In this document: piece by piece, positions 22,672 through 31,932 of the stretch
Position numbering within the stretch: the stretch's first letter is position 1
Layout of the letters: each line of letters opens with the position of its first letter
Source of the DNA: a virus
IMG/VR virus record: IMGVR_UViG_3300050019_000211
Span: 1-51,893 of that record
Direction: 5' to 3' (one strand)
Length of the DNA stretch: 51,893 nucleotides
Made by a program: the position numbers and the translations under genes
The notes under the pieces: generated by a model
What the model saw: only the letters and a program-made list of their open reading frames with translations
Database searches by the model: none
Told to the model about the DNA's origin: nothing

Positions 22672-25020
22672 TCAAGGCGCTGTGATGTGAGCCTTCACAG
22701 AAAGCAGTTCGGCTTGGACGGCGGCAGTCCCTAGTGGGTCGCTCCAAGTATCAGAATACGCTTGAGTTTTATAATACCAATTACTGCCAGAACTCCAGTC
22801 GTATCGAATAGAGATTTGACCGGATTGGTTGGCAATTTCAGCTATCCAATATGTGTTGCCCGCGATGACTGGAAAACTGACGGTGAATGGATGCCATTCC
22901 AGACTCCAAGTTGCAGCACCTATTTCAGTCGGCCCGGAAACCAACGCACCGGGAACACCGGCAGAATCGGCATAGAGTCCAAGTTTTACACTGGTGCCGA
23001 AAACGCAAGACGAGTAGATATAGACAGCATCAATGGTTCCCGATGCCGGAGCGGTAAATTTGGTTAAGACCCACAGGTTAAAATCGAAGACAGAAGTTGA
23101 ACCGCCAATGTTTGTATAGCCGACGATGTAACTACCTCCCCCGCCCGCCGATGGCACGGTCGTCAGCACTTGGCCTACAAGCAAACTCTGGCCAACTGGA
23201 ATCATGGACTGCGAAACCGGCGGCGTATTCGTCGTGGGAAGCAGAATCGCCACCAAGACATTTGACCCGCCGATTGTCTGCGAAGAATACCCGATGACGA
23301 CGGCGTTGGTGATGCCGTTTGTGAGAGCAAAAGATGCCCCTCCCCCAGCCGGAGCATTACTCCATGCCACTCCTGTTGGTGTCGCAGTAGCAATCTGCCC
23401 CGGCGAAGAACTGTTCTCAATTTGGACAAGATCGTTGGATGTTACATAGCTTGGAGGTAAATTAGTCACCCAGAACACATCAATGCTATTCGTCGGCAAA
23501 CTCAATGGCAAAGCGTTGCTGAAAACCACTGAATACGGATTCACCGGGTCAATGTTTTGGGCGACATAAACCGTATTCGACTGTAGAGGCCACAGGTTCG
23601 TGATGTTCACACTGACGGACTGCACCGAGTTGTTGGTGTTACGAGTGGTCAACTTTACGCCCTTCACCAGTGGAGCGGAGGCGAAATACACGCCCGCGTT
23701 GCTGTAGGTGTCCTGCGCTGAGTTGCACAGCTTGTCATTCCACACTTGGTAGGCAAACGAACTTCGTGTCAGTGCATTCGTCAGGTAGATATTATTTGCC
23801 GCCGAAAGATTGGTCACGGCAAAGATTTGCACAACTTGCAACGGGTCTGCGAACGAAATGGCCGTGTTGACTCCGCACTTGAATGAGTTGGTGTCAAATG
23901 TGCCATTGACTCCGCACATAATGTAATTTCCTGGCTTGTTGAATGCGGGATAGGTTTTGCGCCAGACGAACGTGCCCTCATACATCGCAGCACCTGTCCC
24001 GCTGCTATACCACGTTGTGAACGCGGAGTTCAGGATATTTGCCTGCCCTGCGTATTCTTCCAAAGGATAGGTGGTGGACATCTGGCTCGGAGTGTAAGAC
24101 CCATTTAGAACATTCAACGAACCGTAGGACATAAAGTAATCGTAGTGCTCGTAAATCATCTGCGGTTTATACCGCTCAATCGCACCTGACCAGGCCAGAA
24201 GAATTGAGTTGCCAATTGCAGTGTCTGCCGGTGCGTTGTCGTCAACAATTCCGTCAAAACCCCAAACGGCGAATGTCTTGGTGATGTTATCCGCCGCCGA
24301 AGGGTTATTGGTAGGCATGACGTTACCAAAGGCCGGACTATCGTAGAAAACGTGTGCCCAAAGTTGGATGCCGTTGGCATGTGCCAAGGTCGCTAGGTAG
24401 GGAGCGCCCACTGGAAAATTGGTTGGGTTTATGGCAATGGTTCCTCCAGAAAGTGCGTTGCTAGTCCAATTGATCGCATCAATCTGATAAATAATATCTT
24501 GGTTTTGGGCAAGCCCCCACGCTCCGATTGCGTTAAGCTCGTTGGTGACGTAAAGCTGATTAACCGTGTAATCGCCCTGCTCGAAGGAAGTTTCAAACAC
24601 CGCAAAGGCTGGACTCAACATCCGAGAAGTTGCCCGCGCTTGAGGCAGTTCAGTCCCAAAGATGGCAGACCCTAAAAGGTTGGTGGCTGCATTGACTTTG
24701 GACACGGCGTTGCTGGCCGTGATTTGCGTGCCCACCTGAGCAGCGGTCTGGCCGGAGCCGGATGTAAATCCATTCGTAGCTTGTTGCGCGGCAATCGCGG
24801 CAATGTTCGTCGCCTGATTCAACGATGAAATTACCTTACCGTCCGGCGCATTGGTAGCAACGCCCGCGTTAGTCGCGTTGGCTACCGTGCCGCCGACTTC
24901 GCTGCCATCTACAACTTTGTAACCAGCACCGTTGGCGGTGAGCGGCCCCGGCACGGTGACTTGCGCCAGCGCCAATCCGGTTGCCGCCAGCAAAGCAAAA
25001 AGAGAAAGAATCGTTTTCAT
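22672..25020 (-). CDS. Secreted glycoside-hydrolase-like fibre protein
   Basis: This 782-residue protein has an N-terminal signal peptide (TILSLFALLAATGLALA). The middle part has ANGIQLWAHVFYDSP, FAVWGFDGIVDDNAPAD and IYEHYDYFM, resembling a TIM-barrel glycoside hydrolase with candidate acidic residues. The N-terminal repeats (ATNAGVATNAPDG) and C-terminal beta-rich region resemble phage tail fibres. The start at 25020 keeps the signal peptide at the N-terminus. It follows the beta-helix gene in an apparent adhesion or depolymerase cluster. Confidence 0.6.
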   Translation of the reverse strand: MKTILSLFALLAATGLALAQVTVPGPLTANGAGYKVVDGSEVGGTVANATNAGVATNAPDGKVISSLNQATNIAAIAAQQATNGFTSGSGQTAAQVGTQITASNAVSKVNAATNLLGSAIFGTELPQARATSRMLSPAFAVFETSFEQGDYTVNQLYVTNELNAIGAWGLAQNQDIIYQIDAINWTSNALSGGTIAINPTNFPVGAPYLATLAHANGIQLWAHVFYDSPAFGNVMPTNNPSAADNITKTFAVWGFDGIVDDNAPADTAIGNSILLAWSGAIERYKPQMIYEHYDYFMSYGSLNVLNGSYTPSQMSTTYPLEEYAGQANILNSAFTTWYSSGTGAAMYEGTFVWRKTYPAFNKPGNYIMCGVNGTFDTNSFKCGVNTAISFADPLQVVQIFAVTNLSAANNIYLTNALTRSSFAYQVWNDKLCNSAQDTYSNAGVYFASAPLVKGVKLTTRNTNNSVQSVSVNITNLWPLQSNTVYVAQNIDPVNPYSVVFSNALPLSLPTNSIDVFWVTNLPPSYVTSNDLVQIENSSSPGQIATATPTGVAWSNAPAGGGASFALTNGITNAVVIGYSSQTIGGSNVLVAILLPTTNTPPVSQSMIPVGQSLLVGQVLTTVPSAGGGGSYIVGYTNIGGSTSVFDFNLWVLTKFTAPASGTIDAVYIYSSCVFGTSVKLGLYADSAGVPGALVSGPTEIGAATWSLEWHPFTVSFPVIAGNTYWIAEIANQSGQISIRYDWSSGSNWYYKTQAYSDTWSDPLGTAAVQAELLSVKAHITAP

Positions 25021-25024
25021 ATTG

Positions 25025-25876
25025 TTATTGAACTTGGACGGTGAAATCTCCGATGGTCGCCAGCGTGTGCTGGTAGATGCGATAACTGATAATTCCGCCG
25101 GATGCGTTCGTGACATTCCGCGTCACCAGCGTCCAGCCGGCATCAGGAAAACCATTCACGGTGAAAGTCGCTGCGCCCCATGCCGCCGGGTAGCAGAAAA
25201 ACAAATAAGTGCTGGCCGTGCTGATAGTCTGCGTCGTTGCGCGTGAGGTTGCGAATGCGCCGCCAAGCGCGATGATCTGCCCATCCGTGATGGTTGAAGC
25301 CGTCTGTGCCGATGCTCCCCAATAAATCTTCGAGTAAAAATTAACCGTCGTTGAGGCCGTTGCCGTTGTCGTGCCGTCGCTGGCCGTCATGATGTAGGTT
25401 CTGGCCGTGGTGTAGCTGGAAGTGTGCGAGTAGCTGGTCAGGTTGGTGGCTACGCTGCCGATGGAATTGTCCAGCGCAAGCGAAGTGACCGGCCCGCCGG
25501 CGCGCGTCCACGTCAGCAGCGTGCTCGTGACGGTCGCTCCAACCTCCTGCGGGTTTTGATTATTCGCGAACGCTGTGATCGTCGGCGCGGAATAAAGTGA
25601 GATGATGTTCGTGCCGCCAGAAACAGTGACCGTGATGCCGGTTCCAGCCGCCAGTGTCGCGCCGCCGTTGGTGCTGCCCGCGGCAGGATTTGTTACAACA
25701 TCCACCCCGTTCACTTGCAGCTTTTGGAAGTTGCCGTTGGTGGCAAAGACGCCAGGGAACTGGTTCGTCGGCGTGCCGATTGAGTCCGGCGCGGACGGGT
25801 TCGGAATGATGGGTGTGGCGGACGCCAGCGCCGCCGCGAACGCGAATATTAAAGCAAGGAATGGTTTCATGTTCAT
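25025..25876 (-). CDS. Secreted beta-rich fibre-like protein
   Basis: This 283-residue protein begins with a signal peptide (FLALIFAFAAALASA). It has a GTPTNQFPGVFATNGNFQ segment shared in style with neighbouring fibre-like proteins, then Thr/Ser-rich beta-strand repeats like an Ig-like domain. The start overlaps the stop of the next gene as ATGA. Likely function is in adhesion. Confidence 0.55.
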   Translation of the reverse strand: MNMKPFLALIFAFAAALASATPIIPNPSAPDSIGTPTNQFPGVFATNGNFQKLQVNGVDVVTNPAAGSTNGGATLAAGTGITVTVSGGTNIISLYSAPTITAFANNQNPQEVGATVTSTLLTWTRAGGPVTSLALDNSIGSVATNLTSYSHTSSYTTARTYIMTASDGTTTATASTTVNFYSKIYWGASAQTASTITDGQIIALGGAFATSRATTQTISTASTYLFFCYPAAWGAATFTVNGFPDAGWTLVTRNVTNASGGIISYRIYQHTLATIGDFTVQVQ

Positions 25877-26445
25877 TGTGGGTAAATGTTGCCGCCGGCC
25901 GAAATCCAGCCGCCGTTGGTGCCCGTGCTGCCATTGGGATAAATACTGCCGCCCAAGCTGGTCCACAGGCCGCTGCTGGAGCCGCTGATGTTCACCGTTA
26001 CGTTCGTCACCACCGGGTTTGGGTAATAAAAGGTGGCCGGATCCACATATTTACCAATCCACGCCGTCTGGAGTGTGATCGTCGTGTTGGTTCCAGCCGT
26101 AGCCGGGATTAAAAAGTTGGTTGACCAAACCCGATACCCGGACAGGTCAATTTGATAGGGAATGCCGCAAACCAAATTACTGACCGTCACCGTCCCGTTG
26201 GTCAACCGAGGCTGCTGTGACACGTTGATGGTTTGCGGCGGATTGACATAAATCGTGTTGCCGATGGGCGCCCAATACTTGGGAGTTACGGTCACGGACC
26301 GGACGGCCGCGGAATTCAGCCCGAACGAACTGATGTTGATGGTGACGTTATTGGTGGAAATAGCCGTCTGCGCCAGTGAGGGACCGGCGCAAACGAGCGA
26401 AGTCAAGGCGAGAAATGGGAGCAATAATGCCCGGATGAACTTCAT
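25873..26445 (-). CDS. Secreted fibre-like protein
   Basis: This 190-residue protein has a signal peptide (FIRALLLPFLALTSLVCAG) and a mature part rich in Thr, Asn and Gly with short beta-like patterns, ending in a GGxIYP repeat (GGSIYPNGS, GGNIYPQ). It may form part of the same fibre complex as its neighbours. Confidence 0.55.
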   Translation of the reverse strand: MKFIRALLLPFLALTSLVCAGPSLAQTAISTNNVTINISSFGLNSAAVRSVTVTPKYWAPIGNTIYVNPPQTINVSQQPRLTNGTVTVSNLVCGIPYQIDLSGYRVWSTNFLIPATAGTNTTITLQTAWIGKYVDPATFYYPNPVVTNVTVNISGSSSGLWTSLGGSIYPNGSTGTNGGWISAGGNIYPQ

Positions 26446-26490
26446 ATAAAACCCACGGAGTCAAACCTTGCGGTTGGCCCACTGCCCGGT

Positions 26491-26796
26491 TTAATGCGGA
26501 AAGTTCCGATTCAGCCAGGTCTGGGCATCCGCGCATCCGCACAATTGCCCTACCCGTGCCGCAAACCACGCCGCGAATCGTTTCCCATTCGTGCCGCCAG
26601 CCATTCGCGCCACCGTGTCACCCAGCCCGCGGTCTGCCGGCCGGCGATACCGCTTCAAATGCTTGACCAGGCGCGGCGAGTTGGCGATGAATTTGGCCAG
26701 CTTGTTTGGCTTGCCGGAAGAATTGACTGTGGACTGTGGACTGTGGACTGTGGACTGGGCCGGTAGCGGTGCGTTCTTTGGCAATCCATGAATCAT
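26491..26796 (-). CDS. Hypothetical protein containing a GACTGTG repeat
   Basis: This is a 101-residue protein. The STVHSPQSTVNSS stretch near the N-terminus is encoded by a tandem DNA repeat (26725-26758), probably an expansion inside the gene. The basic C-terminal part (VARMAGGTNGKRFAAW) has no family. The start at 26796 overlaps the stop of the large tail gene as ATGA. Confidence 0.4.
   Translation of the reverse strand: MIHGLPKNAPLPAQSTVHSPQSTVNSSGKPNKLAKFIANSPRLVKHLKRYRRPADRGLGDTVARMAGGTNGKRFAAWFAARVGQLCGCADAQTWLNRNFPH
26725..26758. repeat. 7-base tandem repeat GACTGTG
   Basis: GACTGTG repeats 4.7 times in tandem. The same repeat recurs at 42294-42335. Confidence 0.9.
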
Positions 26797-29700
26797 GGGC
26801 AAAGCGTAAAAGTTCCCGTCGGAGCGTAAATCGTGGCCGGCTGGTCGGCTGGCGATGGCGGAAAGGCGATGTTCCCGACGCTGTAAGCCGCGGCATTCAA
26901 CATCGTGTAATCGTAGAGTAACACCGGCGTCTCGTTCAACGCCGCCCCGCCGCCACCATCAGGCGAGGCTGTCAAGCTGCTTGACCCCGGCAGAATCGCC
27001 CGCGCTTCCACAATCGGCACGCACGTCGGCGGACAACCCTTCACCGGATAGGCTTCAGTTCCGCATTCATCGCTCGCGCAGGCCGGGTGCGGGATTTGAT
27101 AAAACGGGTCGGTCATGCCTTGAAATACACTCACCACCCGGCGCGAACCGTAGCGCGGGTCGGCGATGAAAGTGTTGTCAGAAAAATCAAATCTGTCGCC
27201 CTGATTGGCCGGCGGCGTGTCGGTCGAGTGCGGAGACATGACTATGTAGCCCGGCCCGCAAGCTGCCGTCTTTTTGCAAACATCCGCCAGCGTCGTCAGC
27301 GTCGGGTCGTAACCGTCATTCGCAACCGGAAGGTCGCCGCCAAACAGCCCGGCGCAAGCTGAAGACCAGACGCACGTCCAGATTATGCCGCCATCGCTCG
27401 CGGTGTCTCCTACGGACGGCGATGACGGAAAAGGGTCGCTGCTGCTTCCAGCAGGGCCGCTGGCAGTCGTCACGCGCCACAAATCGCCAGCCGAATCGAG
27501 TGTTTCGTAACCGAGCGGATAAACGCCGTTTGGCTCGCGCGAATTGACCGTCATCCGCAAAAATTCTCCGGTGGTTCGCAAATCAAAACTCCACTCGCCT
27601 TTGACCATCGTTCCGACGCCACCATGCGCGCCCTGCCAGCCGTCGTAACACCAATACCATTTTGGGATTGGATGGTTGCTTGCATCCGGCATCTGCCAGT
27701 TCACCGCGGACTCGCCCGGCAGCGCGCCGTAAAGCACAACCCATTTCGTCGCCGAAATGTCTGCCAGCGCCGCCGTCACAATGAACGTCGTCAGCGTGCT
27801 GGCTGTAGGAATATAATCCACCGGGGAGATTAACGGCAGTTGCCCGGCGTCGGCGGCGTGCGTGCCGGGCCGGTTGCCATTTGAATCCTTGATTTGTAAC
27901 CCAACCACCACGTTGCTTTTCAGCGCCGTCATGTCTGCCGCGCAGAAATCCAGCGCGTAAGTCCCTGCCGTCCCGTCCGGCTTGATATTGTTCAGCACGG
28001 GCAGCGCCTCGGCAAGAACCACCGTGCAAGTGCCGTCGCCATTGTCGGCCACCGACACCACCGCCAGCCGCCCGCCAAACGGCGGGCAACTCGGCATCCG
28101 AAATTGGAAGCAGATGCCTTTCGTATCGCCGGCCAAGTCGGCGCCGTCATCCCAATAGTCAAATCCCGATGGCAGGCTTCCGACGGAATGACAGGTGAAA
28201 CTTGGATTAGTGAACGTGTCAATGTGGTAAAGCCCGTCAACGCCGGTTTCAAACATTGCCCAATTCTGGCCCGCAGCAAATCCGGTTGGCGTGCGCGCGA
28301 AAGTTCCCGCTATCCCGGTGAAGCTGCTAGTGCCAAAATCAGCCGTGAAGCAGCCAACTTTGTTTTCATCCACCAGCCATCTGTCTTTCCCGAAAGGCCG
28401 CGCATGATTGAACGCAGGAAATCTCACAACCGTCTGGACACACTTCGACACCCAGATGCTACCGAGCGGAGCGAACTGCGGCCCGTAAAGGCGCTGGCGG
28501 CAGAAGGCCAGTTGCGACGCCTCCCATCGGTTCGTCGTCTGCGTCACACGGTAATCTTTATTCCACTTCCCGTAGGCTCGGAGATAGGCCGAATCCAGCC
28601 AGATCCTCGGCGGGCAATTTTCATAATCCAAAAAATTCGCGTCGAAGTAATCCATCGGCACTCCATCGCCGTTGATCAAGTCCAGCGGCAGGCCAAGAAT
28701 CGAGCCGTCCACAACTGTCACCAGCGTTCCAGTGTCGCTGGCAAATTCGGCTGCCTCGTTTCCAACAAGACAAAAGGCTCCGTAGTAAGGCGCGGCGTCG
28801 GAATGTTTCCACAGCTGGCAGGTCGTGTCATACCAGTCCATCGTCCCGGCGGGATTTGTGGAATAGTCCGGCACTGGTGTTAACGATACGATTCCGACAT
28901 CCGAAAACTGCCGCTCGGTTGGCAACTCGTTCCTCGTCACTTTCGGAATGATGCCGTCCCAGGGCCGCGTTTGCAGCGGCATCAAAGACCTGTCCATGAG
29001 ATTCCACGATTGATAGTTCGCCTCGGCGTCGGCGGTCACGTCGGCAACGGTGTTCGCAATTGAAAGCGTGGCGATGCAAGATGCCGTATAGGTTTGTGGC
29101 GGATCTGTGTAAGAATAGGTGCTTCCATACGTTCTAATCAACGAATAACTTGTCTTTGTTATGTCTAGCACTTCATCTACTAAAAGTATCGGACCGGTTC
29201 CAGGCCCACCGTCCGGGCTTATTGGAACGTAGGCATACGGGTAATGCCACTCAAAATGGCCGGTGTCAAAATTTACGTCAAACCATTCTAATAGCAAGCC
29301 ATCTGAATCTCTTGTCACCTTTCCATTGACGTGACCAGTTCCATTAGCCGCGCCGCCGGTGTAATTGAACGTGATTGTAAAACCGGTTCCGTAACTGATT
29401 GATTGTGGGTCGCGAATGCCAATGTAGGTTGGCCCATAAGAAAGAAAATCAAGCCCGTCTTTCAAACTCCCAAGCCCCTTGGAAAGCAAGCTGGCTGGGG
29501 CGCTCATGCCGGAAGGATAATCAACCCCGCTGGTGAGTGGCGGCATATCAGCGCCGCCATTCAATTCCAACTCACCGCTGTTTTTATTAATGGACATTGA
29601 TCTTGAATCGGAGATGTTGAAATTCGTATATCCAGACACCCAACTGCTGATGTAGGTGCAGTTGATGTCCAAAGTAAGATATTTTGTTTGCGGAATCGTG

Positions 29701-30560
29701 TAACTGCACGGGCTGGTGCTGGCCCGGCACGGCTCGTAATTCGCCAATCCAAGGCAAAATTCCGTAGTGCCGATATTTTGAATCGTTGGCACTCCGTTCG
29801 GATCGTTGAATGGTTTCTGCCCATGCCACCTTCGATTCGAGCACACCTCCGCCCAGCCCACTTGGTTGCACCCACTGAAATTGTGAACCGCGTCCTGCCG
29901 CAAAAATGTGAACACCGCCGCCGTGCCAGACGGATGCGGATTTGCATCAGTCAGCGCCGTTAAATCTACATATACCGCTCCGGCGACAACGACCGTTGCG
30001 CTTTCAATGATGCCGCTGGTCGGTGTCGTGGTTTTGATTCGGAATGTCGGAGCCACGTCATCTGGATTAGACGATGGCGAGTAAGGCAGCGTCACCGTCA
30101 GCAACGCGCCGTCTGTGTAACCCGTGCCGCCGGACACAACCGACACCTCCAGCAGCGCGTCCATCGGCGTTGAGGCGAACGTGTTGACCGGCGGCCGCTG
30201 AGTCCACGGCCCGCAAAAGTTGGTGGCAAAATCGAAATTGTTTCCCGTGTAGCGCGTGCCTGTGCTGCCCACGTTCCGGGCGCAATCTCCAAACCCGCAA
30301 TACAGCGAAATCCCATCGAAAAATCCATCCGGCGAATGGAGTGGCGAGAAGTCTGCCGTCCCGGTGGTGGCATTCAGCGTGGTGCCGATGCCTTGAGCCT
30401 GATCGCTGGATGGACTTTGGCCCGGCCCGGAGCCGCAGAGGTTTGTCGTGTTTTTGTAGAGCTTCAGCCCCGGCTTCTTGCGGTAGTAACGCTGCGCGCC
30501 GCAGGATTTATATCCCGCGCACTTGGCCGGTTGCGGCGGGCTGGTAGTCACGTTGCTCAT
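26793..30560 (-). CDS. Large tail-like structural protein
   Basis: This protein of 1255 residues is not assigned to a family. It is rich in Gly, Ser, Thr and Asp with many short beta-like segments and scattered Cys pairs (CGSGPG, CGFGDC). Its length, position after the tape-measure and tail genes, and the secreted fibre genes downstream suggest a tail tip, tail fibre or large baseplate-like protein. It has no signal peptide. Confidence 0.6.
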   Translation of the reverse strand: MSNVTTSPPQPAKCAGYKSCGAQRYYRKKPGLKLYKNTTNLCGSGPGQSPSSDQAQGIGTTLNATTGTADFSPLHSPDGFFDGISLYCGFGDCARNVGSTGTRYTGNNFDFATNFCGPWTQRPPVNTFASTPMDALLEVSVVSGGTGYTDGALLTVTLPYSPSSNPDDVAPTFRIKTTTPTSGIIESATVVVAGAVYVDLTALTDANPHPSGTAAVFTFLRQDAVHNFSGCNQVGWAEVCSNRRWHGQKPFNDPNGVPTIQNIGTTEFCLGLANYEPCRASTSPCSYTIPQTKYLTLDINCTYISSWVSGYTNFNISDSRSMSINKNSGELELNGGADMPPLTSGVDYPSGMSAPASLLSKGLGSLKDGLDFLSYGPTYIGIRDPQSISYGTGFTITFNYTGGAANGTGHVNGKVTRDSDGLLLEWFDVNFDTGHFEWHYPYAYVPISPDGGPGTGPILLVDEVLDITKTSYSLIRTYGSTYSYTDPPQTYTASCIATLSIANTVADVTADAEANYQSWNLMDRSLMPLQTRPWDGIIPKVTRNELPTERQFSDVGIVSLTPVPDYSTNPAGTMDWYDTTCQLWKHSDAAPYYGAFCLVGNEAAEFASDTGTLVTVVDGSILGLPLDLINGDGVPMDYFDANFLDYENCPPRIWLDSAYLRAYGKWNKDYRVTQTTNRWEASQLAFCRQRLYGPQFAPLGSIWVSKCVQTVVRFPAFNHARPFGKDRWLVDENKVGCFTADFGTSSFTGIAGTFARTPTGFAAGQNWAMFETGVDGLYHIDTFTNPSFTCHSVGSLPSGFDYWDDGADLAGDTKGICFQFRMPSCPPFGGRLAVVSVADNGDGTCTVVLAEALPVLNNIKPDGTAGTYALDFCAADMTALKSNVVVGLQIKDSNGNRPGTHAADAGQLPLISPVDYIPTASTLTTFIVTAALADISATKWVVLYGALPGESAVNWQMPDASNHPIPKWYWCYDGWQGAHGGVGTMVKGEWSFDLRTTGEFLRMTVNSREPNGVYPLGYETLDSAGDLWRVTTASGPAGSSSDPFPSSPSVGDTASDGGIIWTCVWSSACAGLFGGDLPVANDGYDPTLTTLADVCKKTAACGPGYIVMSPHSTDTPPANQGDRFDFSDNTFIADPRYGSRRVVSVFQGMTDPFYQIPHPACASDECGTEAYPVKGCPPTCVPIVEARAILPGSSSLTASPDGGGGAALNETPVLLYDYTMLNAAAYSVGNIAFPPSPADQPATIYAPTGTFTLCP

Positions 30561-30563
30561 TTG

Positions 30564-31010
30564 TCAAACGCAGTAGGGGACAATCAGGAGAGCGTAGCAT
30601 GTCCCTGTGGCCGGCAGAGGGTCTTGCGGCACGGCGTTGCCCGTTGGACTGGCCGGAACGCTCCCGGCCCATGTCCGCGCCAGTTGCGCGTCCACGCCCG
30701 CTGAAGGCACGCCATACAGCCCAGCGGCAACCGTGATTGTGGCGATTGTCATTTGAGTCAGAACCACAAACGTATCCCCCGTCGCATAACTTTTCGTCTG
30801 GTCGTAGATGTCAAAGCTTCCGGCAGGCGCGCTGGGCCGGCTTCCGCGCGCGGGTTTTGCGTGAAATCGTGTTCCCCTGGTGGTCTGTTCCACCTTTACC
30901 GTCTCCGTGGAAAAAAATTGCAGTTCCTTCAGGCGGTCCAGCACGCGATTGATGAAGTCGCTGTCTGGTCCGTTTCCGGTAGCGTCTGAATGGATGTTTT
31001 TGGAGCGCAT
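30564..31010 (-). CDS. Tail-region hypothetical protein
   Basis: This 148-residue protein has a coiled-coil-like N-terminus (FINRVLDRLKELQFF) and a Thr/Ala-rich beta-like C-terminus. It is only three bases from the large tail gene. It probably belongs to the tail tip. Confidence 0.6.
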   Translation of the reverse strand: MRSKNIHSDATGNGPDSDFINRVLDRLKELQFFSTETVKVEQTTRGTRFHAKPARGSRPSAPAGSFDIYDQTKSYATGDTFVVLTQMTIATITVAAGLYGVPSAGVDAQLARTWAGSVPASPTGNAVPQDPLPATGTCYALLIVPYCV

Positions 31011-31011
31011 T

Positions 31012-31926
31012 TTAACGCGGCTCGTAGCGGAGGGTGCTCCAGAGGTTCAGCGCGTATTCCGTTTCGCATTCAACCATGAAATTAGCCATGACCGGCTCCC
31101 TCGAAATGGTTTTCTTCCAGCCCCACTCATAATAACCAGCCTCGGTGGTTGGCGCAAGCTGAAACGGGATGCCCGCAATCTTGGAATACAGGCGAGGCGG
31201 CAGATTGTAAGTCCACCCACTGCCCACCTCCGTCAACAACTGTGCCGGCGTGTAAATCTTTCCCGTGTTGGCCGTGCTGGTGTTGTAAAGTGCGCCCGCG
31301 CTGCAATAGCTCGTGTGCCTCAAGACGTATGCGGGGCGTTCAAATTCCGTCTGTCCCTTCATTATTTCGATATAAATCTGCTTGGAACGGGAATCGGAAG
31401 GCGATTGATATTGCGATGGTGAATCCCCCGTCCCGCCGGATGCCGGGTAAGACAAAGACTGTGGCGTGTCATTGCACCTTTTATTTGCGTCCGCCAGCGC
31501 TTCGTCAAGCGCGAAACCGTTAATAGCAACGGATGAAAGGATCACCTTGTCGTTGTCCGTCATCCAGCCGGCCGCACCGACGATCAGAGGGTTGTTGAAA
31601 ATCGAATCCGTGGGTTCGTTTGTCAGCAACTCCCATAAATCGAAATAAAGTTCGGACAGAACGCTCTGAAGGTTGTTCAACAATCCCGGCACGGATACTT
31701 CGAGGCTTTTGACCTCCGCGCCGGTCGAGCCGTCAAGACCCACGTCGCACCCCAAAAACGTCCCCGATGCGCCGAATTGGACAATGTAATTGTAATAGGC
31801 GATCAGCGGCCCAATCGTCAGGCATGTCACCGTGAAATGCGTCGTCGTTCCCTTCGGCCCGTAATCAATCTTGAGCGGCCCGAACGTGAGTGCTAGAAAA
31901 CCGCTGCCTTGTAAGTAGCCTGCCAT
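31012..31926 (-). CDS. Tail-region structural protein
   Basis: This 304-residue protein has short Gly- and aromatic-rich beta segments (GPLIAYYNYIVQFGAS) and a Cys at CLTIG. One base separates it from the upstream gene and six from the tape measure. Likely a tail-tip or distal-tail protein. Confidence 0.6.
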   Translation of the reverse strand: MAGYLQGSGFLALTFGPLKIDYGPKGTTTHFTVTCLTIGPLIAYYNYIVQFGASGTFLGCDVGLDGSTGAEVKSLEVSVPGLLNNLQSVLSELYFDLWELLTNEPTDSIFNNPLIVGAAGWMTDNDKVILSSVAINGFALDEALADANKRCNDTPQSLSYPASGGTGDSPSQYQSPSDSRSKQIYIEIMKGQTEFERPAYVLRHTSYCSAGALYNTSTANTGKIYTPAQLLTEVGSGWTYNLPPRLYSKIAGIPFQLAPTTEAGYYEWGWKKTISREPVMANFMVECETEYALNLWSTLRYEPR

Positions 31927-31932
31927 AAAATA